A stretch of DNA of 64,000 bases from Neurospora intermedia (lineage: Eukaryota; Ascomycota; Sordariomycetes; Sordariales; Sordariaceae). The stretch spans positions 2,542,001 to 2,606,000 of the forward strand of contig BTPP01000002.1 of assembly GCA_037102815.1 (NCBI GenBank), given 5' to 3'. Below the pieces are notes generated by a model. It was given only the letters and a program-made list of their open reading frames with translations, had not been told where the DNA came from and made no database searches. The position numbers and the translations under genes are program-made. The first letter of the stretch is position 1; each line of letters begins with the position of its first letter. This document shows positions 48,601-58,649 of the stretch, piece after piece.

Positions 48601-49592
48601 GCGTCAGCCAGACATTTCTAATGCCGCCAGGGAAGACGTCGAATAAGCCCCGCAAAGCATCTTCGGTGAGCCACTTGTCGGGAATCGAGCTCACGAGGAC
48701 TGTGTTGGCAGATGCGCGCAATCGATGTTCGGCACTGGTGAGATAGTCCTGGCGGATTTTGACGTATACGCGGAGTTCGGCGAAGAAGACGCCACAGACC
48801 CAGATTATGACGAGAAGAGCTAGAATCAGATGGGCCCAGCGTCGGCGGTAGTGTTCTGGACGGACATTGCCCCAGGCCAATGTATCCAAGCCCGTGGGGA
48901 CGTCAGAGTCATCTGTATCCGTGGTGTTGGTGTCAACAACCTGGTGGCCGAGTCCCCCAACGTAATTGATAGGTATCAGGATGGGGATGACGACAATGGC
49001 GATGGGAATGAACAGGACCAGCAGAGTCTGGAGGTATCGGAGGAAGAAGTAGGCATCGAGACCGCATTTCTTGATAATTTCACGGTCGTTGTATCTGAGC
49101 ACGGTAGATAGTAGGTTCCATGGACTCGCAGGTGGAGGTTCTGTTCTTTCGCGTTCGGGAACGAGGTAGGTTTTGGGTTTACTGTTGCGCAACATTGTTA
49201 GTAGGCACCAGTTTGGGCTGCAAGGTGATTGGTACTTACAAGATCCTGGCTAGCTTATGTCGTAGGAGCAAGAACAGTCCCATCTGGACGCCAAAAACGA
49301 CCAACGAAGTAGCCAAGGCAGTAAGAAAAGCCACAAGACTGATGCCTCCAAACTTTTGGGCTGAGCCCGCTGCGTCGGTGTTGGGTACTTGCTTGGGAGG
49401 GACGCTTGTTGTTGTAGTAAGCACCCTCGATGATGTCGAGCTACTCGAAGAAGATGTTAAACTCGCTGACGATGTGATTGTCGACGCTAAGGCGGTTGAT
49501 ATCGTGGATAATACAGTTCCCGATATGGATGCTGTCGATACCGCAGTAGTAACGGCCGTTGCCAGCGTCGGAAGAGCTGTAGTGGTAGCCAT
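45614..49592 (-). CDS. Csc1/OSCA/TMEM63-type cation channel (DUF221)
   Basis: Exons 49592-49240 and 49181-45614 encode 1306 residues. The 58-nt intron has donor GTAAGT, a CTACTAAC branch site and acceptor CAG, and rejoins as KLARIFKPKTYLVPERERT. The order is that of fungal DUF221 proteins: a Ser/Thr-rich exoplasmic N terminus, a first membrane segment (about 84-112), two more at about 155-182 and 220-245, a large cytosolic domain, and about eight membrane helices between 690 and 1010 (for example FFSYMILQALSTSSGTLLQIG and YFAFLFVQVFLVVSITSSTF). The cytosolic part contains VLVSSIPDKWLTEDALRGLF and a charged insert of about 230 residues with no visible domain. Yeast Csc1 and plant OSCA proteins are osmotically or mechanically gated calcium-permeable channels. 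The fungal family also includes Rsn1 and Phm7, so the exact role is open. Confidence 0.9.
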
Positions 49593-52500
49593 GATGGCTG
49601 GTGAAATTTGACGGCCTCTCGGGGCGTCGAGGTTTATGGTGGAAAGATATCAGTGGTGTGGCTAGATTGGTAGATGTGTCTAGACAGTAACACTCAATCG
49701 GGAAGGAGCTGAGTAAGGTATATTAAGTTCGAAGCAATGGGTCGCAGACCGCTGTTTGCAGGCGAACCCGAAGCTAGAGCGACTGCGCGACTAGGAGGAT
49801 GTTGTCGGCACAGGCATCGGCTGTGTTTTGTGTTGTTTATCCTGACAAAACCTTGGAGGAACGAAGATTAATTCTTGGCCAGGGCCATATGCCCCTTTCC
49901 CAGCCAGTGGGATGGTGTAGGAGCGGTCGTCGATTCTTAGTTGTGTGTTGCTTTGTGGTATCCCGGGGAGGACAATGGGAACAATGGCAGAAGGCGAGAT
50001 GGGTGTCCAAGGGCGCGTCGAAGGGTTGCAGAATTAGGCGGGTGGATAGACGATTAGAGGAAGGAGCCCTATAATCAATCTAAGGGACTTGGGGTAAAAA
50101 GAAAAAAAAATGGCGGAGAACCAGGAGAATGGGAAGTATGATCGACAGACAAGAAGAAGAAAATTAGAAGTGAGGTCCGAACAAGCGAGTCTGGAGATGG
50201 TTGTGGGAGGAAGTGGAAATCGAAGAAACGAAAACCGGCGAGTTATCGCTGTAGTGACGCTAGTGTATGTACGTATCGGTCCCCCATGACGAGCCAAACT
50301 GAAAGGAGCCAAAAGGATGGACGGTCTCCGGGAGCACTTGCTTAGGTCGCTGGAGCACGGGCGGGCGTGGCCTTTGAAACTTGTTCGTTTTGTTGCTGAG
50401 TTCATCTCATCTGAAAGACGACGATAGGGACCAAGATCGGGGCCGCCATGGAGCCAAGCGGGACGGGTTCCAGTTAGTTCCAGTGGGCCAAAATGTCTTG
50501 CTTCTCCCTTGTGATCTGATTGGCCCCGACACCAAAGTACCCTGGTGACGTCTGCGGCTCCTCTGCTGCTACCGTCGTAGCCAATCATGCTGCAGTATCG
50601 GTGCCACCCCATGCCGGGCGTCACTGGCAGCATGCCCCTGAATCCAGTTGATCATTGCGCGCCTATGAATTTTGCCCGACTCCCTTCCCTCATGTCATTC
50701 AGTGGCCGTTAGTTGACATGGTTGGTGGGATGACATGTCCATTGCACCGAGGACAACAAAGCCGCAGACGCGCGCTTGACGTAGATTTGGTCTTCACGCA
50801 GACTTCTTGATGAAAAGAAACCACAACGGCTACCTGATGAAACATCCTTGCGCAGCTGAACCCCCCACCTAACGGACGAGCCCGTTGTGGCTCTTCACCA
50901 CGAACTGGTCTTGGTGCCCCTGAACGGCCAGGCGTGCATGGCTGTACAACCGCAACCGAGCTCAGAAAACGACTCAGCGGAGATTTGTGCGTCTTCTAGT
51001 GTGGACTTTGACAGCTTTCGATTAATTTCCGCTGGAACTTGGCACGCAGACCTTCTCTAGCCGGCACTCTCCTTTCTACCTTACTACAGTATGTACACGA
51101 GAACACCAAACGGGAGGATACTATTCGAACATGCGGCGATTGATCGATAGACGGGCAAAAAAATTGAAAGGTGTGCGGTATGACGCCACAATGGGAAACA
51201 ACTTATTGAAGAGTTGGTCATGCGCCTGCACAATGCAATCCACACAGCAAACTGAATCATTACAGCAAAGTGCAAAAAAGTGCCACCGCACCGCGGTACA
51301 CTTGCCGAGTCGCACCGTGGCAGAGGCACGGCCGGCAGTCCATGCCAAGCACGCGTCCTTGCATTCGTCCATTGGAAGAAGCCAACAGATTTTCGAGGTA
51401 CATACGGAATTGGGAACTGGGGAGCGAGGAGAGTCGCGCGATAGTTGTGGACTTTCCGTATTGGGGCTATGGTGTTGCACGTGCGTAGGTAAATGGAGAC
51501 TCGTTGGCGACAGGAGGCCTCTCTTGTGTTTACTTTAACTGGTGTTGCGCGGGCTCTCTGCGTGAGCTTCCATCAACGTATCTCCTATTGTTCGGGATAT
51601 CGGGGCGATAATATTAGTGGCAGCTGCGCTTCGGCTTCGGCGTGCGCCGTACGTTAAGGAGCAACATTTCTCCTGCAGAAAATCCCCAGACCAAACATCA
51701 ACCTAACAGAGCCCGGCTATTGCAGCAACCGTCTGGCACCAACAACGCCGCATGCTTTCAAGCCCATGATATGCTTTCCTTTTCGGGTATACTTTAAAAC
51801 CGAATAACATCAGTCTACCTCGCCCTCTCCCCCATCTTCAACCGTTCCTGGGATCGCTAATGACCGAGCTGGTGGCCAGGGGCATTACCTCAATGTCGCC
51901 TTACCCTCCGAGAAACACTCTAGTGTATTTGCCCGAGATGGCACCTGTGACTAAACTCACAGCGCTTTGGACATAGTGTACAACTCAGACGAACGACAAG
52001 ACCATCTGCCCAACATGTCAGGGAAGAAATGGATTGCATATAATAAAAGCCTCCAGGATAACAAGTCAAAATCGCTGGTGTTGACATTTCAAAAGCAGAC
52101 AAACCTCCATCCCGGACAAACTTATTTCCCCTTTCGTGTACAGCGTCAAGCAGGTAGACTAGTCGGGTACACTACGGGCACTGGTACCAACACCCGCAAA
52201 GAACGGCCTAGAAGATCATTGGAAGCCCTGACTGGTATGTACCGATGAACCGGCAGTTCCCCCCGCACTTTGGGGAGCTCCACGTGGACCTGCCTCCTCC
52301 CCCAGGTTTTCCAGTTACGCCGTAGTCCCGCGCCACACACAACCTCCAACAATCACCACTGTTCACTCTATCCTGTCTAGGAGACCCGACTGGCCACGCA
52401 CGAGATGTCGTGGGGTTCGTCCCGGACGGATGGTGGGAAGGGAATTGGAAGGGAGGAGGAAGTGCTCATGATGAAGCTATTTACACTACCTACATACTGC

Positions 52501-52779
52501 GTTGTATGGTTTTCCCGCGTTCTCTTATCCTGGACCCCACCTCTTCCGTTTAGTTACTACCTTGCATACTCGAATCACATGGATGCGTTTCAGTAGTTTA
52601 TACACAAGCCGGCCGTCGATAATATAGTGGCGGGATCACTTCACCCGGTTTAGCTGCCGAGATGGGATTTTATAACACGGCTTCATCCTCTTCTTCCTTG
52701 TTCGTGACTTGAAATTTATTCTGTTCTCTTGGATTTTGACCTACAGCTGAAACTCCCCACTATCTACCAACACACCACA
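49593..52779. other. Intergenic 3.2 kb between divergent genes
   Basis: This is the combined upstream region of the channel gene (bottom strand) and the FAD monooxygenase (top strand). Open frames of 60-200 codons lack domains. No RNA gene or mobile element is recognised. Confidence 0.55.
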
Positions 52780-54306
52780 ATGGCCGACTTCCGCGATCTC
52801 CGTATTGCCATCATCGGCGCAGGTAAGCTCACTCCGGCGGGGGGGAGACCCAAGAATGATGTTTCCACCTCACCGGGTACCGAGGATACTGACGTGAGGG
52901 AGCACACAGGAATGGGAGGGTTGGGCACTGCCCTCGCCTTCGCCAAAAAGGGGTTCAGGAACATCAACGTCTACGAGACAGCGTCAAACCTGGGCTTCGT
53001 CGGTGCCGGTATCCAGATGCCCCCAAACGTCGTCAGGATATTGGATCATCTAGGCTGCTGGGAAGAGATCGAGAAGGAGGCCACAGATGTCAAGGAGACG
53101 AGCATCAGGCGTGAGTAGCATGCAGAAACAACCCCCTCCTCAGACCCCCTTTTTTTGGGCCTCGATCCCAGAAAATAGAACAAAAGACTGATCAAGTCTT
53201 CCCAAACTACAGAAGGAAGCACAGGCGAAGAGCTCGCCCACGTATCCATGCCCGACATGCGCGAGAAGTACGGATTTCCCCATTGCACCGGCCACCGCTC
53301 CTCTCTCGCCGGCGGCCTCTACAACGGCTGTCTCAAGGAGCCGGCCATCAAGTTCAACTTTGTCACCTCACTCGTCAAAGTCCTCTCATGGGGGCCCAAG
53401 CCGCGTATCCTGCTCAAGTCGCGCGCGCAAGACGAGCCCTTCGAAGTCGAAGCCGACATCCTGCTCGCCTCAGACGGCATCAAGTCCGTCACGCGCACGC
53501 AGATGCTCTCTGAGCTCGGGCTCACGTCCGAGGAGGCAGACACGGGACAGGCCGCCTACAGAATCATGCTGCACCGGGATCAGATGAAAGGAGACCCGGA
53601 GATGCTAGCCCTCCTGGACTGCGACACGGTGGTGCGTTGGATCGGCGAGCGCCGACACATCATCGCCTATCCTGTAAGCGGGCACACTATCTACAATCTG
53701 TCGACGGCACACCCAGACACCAACTTTGCGGGCGCCACCAACGCGACGTACACGACGCGCGGCGAGAAAAAGGCCATGTTCGAGGTGTTTGGCAGCTTCT
53801 GTCCGCTGGTGCACCGCATGCTTGACTTGGTGCCCGAGGGCGAGGTGTGCGAGTGGAAGCTGCGCATCCACAAGACGCTTCCCACCTGGGTGCACGGATC
53901 CGCCGCGCTGCTGGGCGACGCCTGCCACGCTACGCTGCCGCATCTCAGCCAGGGCGCCGCCATGGCCATCGAGGACGGAGCGGTGCTGGCCGAGTGCGTG
54001 AGCAGGATTCCTGCAGATAAGCTGGATGATGCCGAGACCGTCACCAAGACGCTCAAGGTGTTCGAGATGCTGCGCAAGCCGTATACGTCAACATTGGTGG
54101 ACTTGGCATCACACTCGGGCCGCGTGCTACATCTTGGTGAGGGCAAGGCGAAGGAGGAACGTGATCGGCTGTTTCGTGACAACGGCAAGTCTGGCGTTGT
54201 ACCAGATAAGTGGGCAAGCCCGGATGTGCAAAAGATGATTTATTCCCATGATTGTGTGAAGGAGGTGATTGAAAAGTTTGATGAGGTCTTCGCAAGCATT
54301 GCATGA
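52780..54306 (+). CDS. FAD-dependent monooxygenase, salicylate hydroxylase-like
   Basis: Exons 52780-52822, 52910-53110 and 53213-54306 encode 445 residues. The first intron splits the dinucleotide-binding motif, which rejoins as IAIIGAGMGGLG near residues 9-20. The enzyme is a class A flavoprotein hydroxylase: besides GxGxxG it has the DG motif (DILLASDGIKS) and the second FAD motif (LLGDACHATLPHLSQGAAMAIEDGAVLAE). Such enzymes use NAD(P)H and oxygen to hydroxylate aromatic acids such as salicylate or hydroxybenzoates, often in the cytosol. There is no signal peptide. Neighbours do not form a catabolic cluster, so the substrate is not indicated. Intron 1 is 87 nt and contains no stop in frame; if kept it would insert 29 residues into the FAD site. 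Confidence 0.92.
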
Positions 54307-55126
54307 GGGAGGAAGGATCAGGACGCGTGTATAATCTTGGTACTGGTACTTTGTTGTCGGTATATGTAGCGCGGCGTAGAAGGCTGTTTACAATTGAGGT
54401 TTTACCTAGCTTTACCTACTTCTTACATGGAACTGGATCCAAACGAGCCGTCTTCTCTTATACAAACCATGCGTGTAGCAGAAAAAAGCGGACGAAAACT
54501 GTGGACCTGTCATTGACAGCTCCGTGAGTGTAGATATTGTCAACGTTTGCCCGGCCCTAAAACACATCCGCGGGATCGTAAACGAGAGCTGTTAAAGTGT
54601 GGGGGAAATTCAGATTCACCGACATTCGTGAACGCACAAGGACGGGATATGCAAAGGCAATCGCGTGGGAACGCAAGGGAAAATAAATGGTTACTGGTGT
54701 AGGAAGAAGAAATAAATCCAACATGGATGTGAAAGTAAAACAAGCTAAAAAGCAACTGTGTAACCAGCCCAGATTCCCCCATTGCGCCTCCCAAATGCAT
54801 AAGACAATCAATCAAGCCTTGAGAGGCTTATAATTAGCCCTGCCCCCCATCTCGAAAAGAACCTCGTGCTAGAGTGGATGTTTCACATGCCCGCCGGCTT
54901 GTAACTGATAATCAGCGAGACAGTGACGTCGATTTCGAGCGCCACCAGCACCTCTTTATCAGCGCAAACGGACCCTTTTGATGCCCGTCGCGGCCAGAGG
55001 CAGCAAACTACACCCCACAACCATTCTTCTCCTTGTCGCATCGTTTTTGTTTTGATGCCATTATTTTGTGTTATTGTTCGTTTCTGACATGGTCCCGTTA
55101 CGGTATTAAGCGGTTTCGGATGGCGT
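54307..55126. other. Intergenic, 3' regions of convergent genes
   Basis: The stretch lies between the ends of the monooxygenase and CYSTM genes. No gene is seen. Confidence 0.5.
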
Positions 55127-55635
55127 TTAAAAGATGGCATCCAAGCAGCAGCAGAGGGCGCAAGTGCCCAGAATCGCCATGCAGACGCCCTAGGAAAGAT
55201 AGGACCCAGAAGTTAGTGAGGATGATCTAAAGCCGAGTCACGCCCACGACAGCCACCTCGGACAAGACTCACATCGGAACCGCTCTTCTGCTCTACCGGC
55301 TGCTGGTAGTACCCTTGAGGCGGGGGTCCCTGCTGGTAATACGCTCCCGGTGGTGGTTGCTGTTGCGGGTAGTAGCCCATCTGCGGTCCTTGCTGATATG
55401 GTCCTGGCTGTTGCCCGTATTGACCCTGCGGCGGGTATGGGCCTTGCGGCGGGTAGCCGGGACCCTGAGGAGGATAGCCCTGTGCCTGAGGGGGATAGTA
55501 GCCGCCTTGTTGCGGCGGGGGCTGGCCGTAGGGGTAGGCACCTTCCTGACCAGGCGGGGGAGTGCCGTAGCCGGTGTAAGCAGCCTGAGGAGGCTGAGGC
55601 TGGTTGTACGGGGGTGGATCTTGCTTGCCGGACAT
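55127..55635 (-). CDS. Short Pro/Gln/Gly/Tyr-rich CYSTM protein
   Basis: Exon 1 (55635-55273, 121 codons) starts MSGKQDPPPYNQPQPP and consists of YPPQG- and QQGYY-type repeats rich in Pro, Gln, Gly and Tyr. A GTGAGT donor and CTAG acceptor (intron 55272-55190, 83 nt) lead to a second exon of 63 nt that encodes GVCMAILGTCALCCCLDAIF and stop. That is the cysteine-rich transmembrane module, found at the C terminus of small eukaryotic tail-anchored proteins linked with stress tolerance. Total length is 141 residues. The Cys cluster should sit at the plasma membrane or another membrane with the repeat domain in the cytosol. Without the second exon the frame reads through the intron and loses the module. 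An in-frame ATG lies 72 bases upstream, but MSGKQ is the usual type of start. Confidence 0.88.
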
Positions 55636-57266
55636 TGTGTCTGAGATCTCTCGTGGTTGCGTGTGCGACAGAAAGGTGATGTTGTGGCTTTGAAAAGCTG
55701 GGCGCACAGCAGTAGGCGGTTTAGAAGGTGACGGGTTCTCGATCGCTCCCCAAGACCCGAGTCATTCGTTCGTTCGCGGGGCGTGGAGAAAGTTCGAAAT
55801 TGTTGGTCGATCTTCAGGTGTTTGCGTGCAGTTTGGTGGATATGGCTGAGGCAGATTCCAAAGGCACTAGCCGTTTCCGTCTGGGACCTTGGGTATGCTT
55901 CAAAGACTATACTAGACTAGAGGGGTGGTGACTGAGAGAGGTCAACAAAGGTCGGTGGGTGGATTTTGGTTGCGGGATGAACGGAGTTTAAAAGGCACCA
56001 CGGCGAGCACGGGAAAAACGGGGGAAGCTGTCTTGTTGGTTCTTTCGAGGCGCAGCGGTGGTCGCGTGGCAATCCGCAGTTAGGCACCTGCTAGTGAGCT
56101 ATAAGCCATCATGTACCAGCACCGACTTAATACATGCCGTTGATCTTGCTGCACTAACGAATTGGTATCTCTTACAGTCACTTGCCCCTCTAACGGAACC
56201 CTACACTAGGTTCTCGAACCGAACCACGTCGACATGCGACGTTTCGCTATAACACCCATGTTAACGGGTCGAGATGGTGAATTTCATTGTCAATGAAATG
56301 AGACATGGTTGAAACGGGATGGGAAGTGTCATCTTGCTGGCCGAGGCTCGAAAAGGGGCATCTCAAGTGGAAATTACCTCTAGATAGCGATTTGATGAAG
56401 CGTTGCCAAGTCGGGCAATTCGAGAGGTGGGAATTCAATCATGATGATTAATTCCCTGGACGTCTTTACATCTTTTGACTAATTCCATACTTCTTGCGTG
56501 GCTCCTAAAAGTTCCTCGCGTTCTAACACTCGATGTCGCATCTCATAAGGATAGAGCTTTTACTCAAGCTGTTGGGTCATCAAACGTTTCATGTGTCAGC
56601 TGCTGGTGATCCGTCTCCCCAATGGAAAGCTTGCGCCTCAACGGTTTCGGCTTGCTCCCTTGAGGACTAACGATCCGTGCCGCTGATCGTTGGCTAGATG
56701 ATGCGCATATGTTCAATAAGACGGATTGAGGTATACATATACACCTGCTTTTACCGATAAATTACTCTGTAAAGATTAGCAATCATCTCATGCGGCCCTG
56801 TGCATGATATCGAAACCGAGGCGGGTCTGTACAAACAATAATTGGATTTGAGCGGATGTTTGTACTTATTTTGTACCGACTCACGGTACTTATGCAAGAG
56901 CTCTTGCAGTGTGTGCAAATGAGTGGTGCTTTGCCAACGGGCAGCTTGGCAGAATACTCGCTCACTGTGTAGTATTAGTGCAAATCTATGAATCCACCAT
57001 CGTAAGCTTCACCAATTGGCCTTGGCATTTATCGATCACGCATTCTCTTTTCACCAATATCAGGTTTCGACACTCACCACTCCTCAGTTTCTGATACACA
57101 GCGGGGGGAAAAGAGAAGAATAAAATAAACCGGCCAAGATTCTGCATACAACACCTACTTGGACTCAGCTCGCTCGTGGGAAGTGAGAGCCATAGCCAAC
57201 AGTCACGTTGTCATAAAACAACATCACCATTTTTCTTATTACAGCAAAACAACGGCCCAAATCAAA
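55636..57266. other. Divergent promoter (CYSTM gene / rib7)
   Basis: About 1.6 kb separates two divergent genes. I see no coding sequence. Several short direct repeats are present but none stands out. Confidence 0.5.
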
Positions 57267-58235
57267 ATGACTTCCGCCGTCTCTCCAACAGAACCTCAAG
57301 GGACACCATCCCTCTCTGATGGGCTCCTCCACTTCCCCGCCTCCTCGGCGTTGAAGCTCGAACCGCATCTTCCACCGCCGCGTCCATCACCATCTCCCAC
57401 AATCACCACCACCACCACCACCAACAGCAACCCCAACCAAAAGCCCTTTGTAACCCTGACCTTCGCCACTTCCCTCGACTCCTCTCTCTCCCTCGCCCCC
57501 GGTGTCCGCACCACCCTCTCCGGCCCGCAATCCAAAGCCATGACGCACTTCCTACGCTCTCGCCATGCCGCCATCTTGGTGGGAGTCGGGACCGCCGTGG
57601 CTGATGATCCGGGGCTTAACTGCAAGATACTTTCCCCTTTGTCCTCTTCGCCAGAAGGGGCAGGAAATGGAAAGCGGGAACAGCATCCCAACCAGCCTCG
57701 ACCTATCATCCTCGATCCATCTGCGCGGTGGGAGGTCTCAGAGAAGAGTAAAGTTATTCAGCTTGCTAGACTGAAACAGGGATTGGGGCCGTTTATTTTT
57801 ACCGCCAAAAAGGTGGAAGAGGTGCCGGAAGAGAGGAGGGCGGTGGTGGAAGGGGTTGGGGGGAAATATGTGCGTGTTGAGGGTTTGAAAGTCAAGGGCG
57901 AGGGCAAGGGCGAAGGGGCAACGAGTAGAGAAAGTTTTGCCTGGGCTGATGTGCTGCGGACGATTAAGGAGGAAGGCTTGGATAGTGTGATGATAGAAGG
58001 GGGAGGGAGTGTGATTAATTCGTTGCTGGCGCTGGAGCAGGCAGGAGAGCAGGAGTTGGTGGACTCGGTGATTGTCACAATTGCGCCGACGTGGCTGGGG
58101 GCTGGAGGAGTGCTGGTTTGTCCTCCGAGGGCGGTAGAGAGGGATGGGCAGCCGGCGCCGCCGGTGAGACTTAGGGATGTGTCATGGCAACCGTTGGGGG
58201 AGGATGTGGTGTTGTGTGGTAAAATCCTGAGGTAG
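57267..58235 (+). CDS. rib7: Diaminopyrimidine reductase of riboflavin synthesis (Rib7)
   Basis: A single exon encodes 322 residues from the ATG at 57267; an upstream open frame without a family match is not used. The protein belongs to the RibD C-terminal/dihydrofolate-reductase-like family. Recognisable blocks are KPFVTLTFATSLDSSLSLAPG, LRSRHAAILVGVGTAVADDPGLNCK, PRPIILDPSARW, GLDSVMIEGGGSVINSLL and VDSVIVTIAPTWLGAGG. In fungi Rib7 reduces the ribosyl side chain of 2,5-diamino-6-ribosylamino-4(3H)-pyrimidinone 5'-phosphate with NADPH, the second step of riboflavin synthesis. The N terminus has a His/Pro/Thr-rich, low-complexity extension of about 60 residues not seen in yeast. A Lys/Gly/Glu-rich stretch (VKGEGKGEGAT) interrupts the middle. 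The gene converges with sec1. Confidence 0.92.
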   Translation: MTSAVSPTEPQGTPSLSDGLLHFPASSALKLEPHLPPPRPSPSPTITTTTTTNSNPNQKPFVTLTFATSLDSSLSLAPGVRTTLSGPQSKAMTHFLRSRHAAILVGVGTAVADDPGLNCKILSPLSSSPEGAGNGKREQHPNQPRPIILDPSARWEVSEKSKVIQLARLKQGLGPFIFTAKKVEEVPEERRAVVEGVGGKYVRVEGLKVKGEGKGEGATSRESFAWADVLRTIKEEGLDSVMIEGGGSVINSLLALEQAGEQELVDSVIVTIAPTWLGAGGVLVCPPRAVERDGQPAPPVRLRDVSWQPLGEDVVLCGKILR

Positions 58236-58649
58236 AGCATGCGGGACAAAACATGAAGACAAGCTAACATCAACTTAAGGGTGTCAACTTGCTGCCGCAT
58301 TTCACTGACTCCAAACTGATCACGCATTCCTATCCTCCTGGAAAAGCTTATGGCACCCAGCTCCGCGCGTAAGGGTCTAATGCTTATCACATCCACGTTG
58401 ATGTTACCTAGCCACTTTACCAAAATCGCCTCGCTATCGCTTACAACGGAGGAGCATTCAAGCTCATAACTTATTCTGACACTTCCATCCATGTTATTGT
58501 ATACTTGACGGTAGCCAATCGAGTCCGAGATGATCCAAGACACTATCACCAACAGTGACCTGACCGATATTTTTCTGAAGGCATCAAGGTCATTCCTGCC
58601 TACCGACCGCTTCCGCCCTATAAGCCCGTTTCGCTCACATGTTTGGTGC
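58236..58649. other. Short gap between convergent rib7 and sec1
   Basis: About 410 bases hold both 3' regions. No gene is seen. Confidence 0.6.

Noticed and set aside
52780-58235. A catabolic or secondary-metabolite cluster around the FAD monooxygenase
   Set aside because: Its neighbours are a CYSTM protein, rib7, sec1 and a channel. No transporter, regulator or synthase of a common pathway lies beside it.
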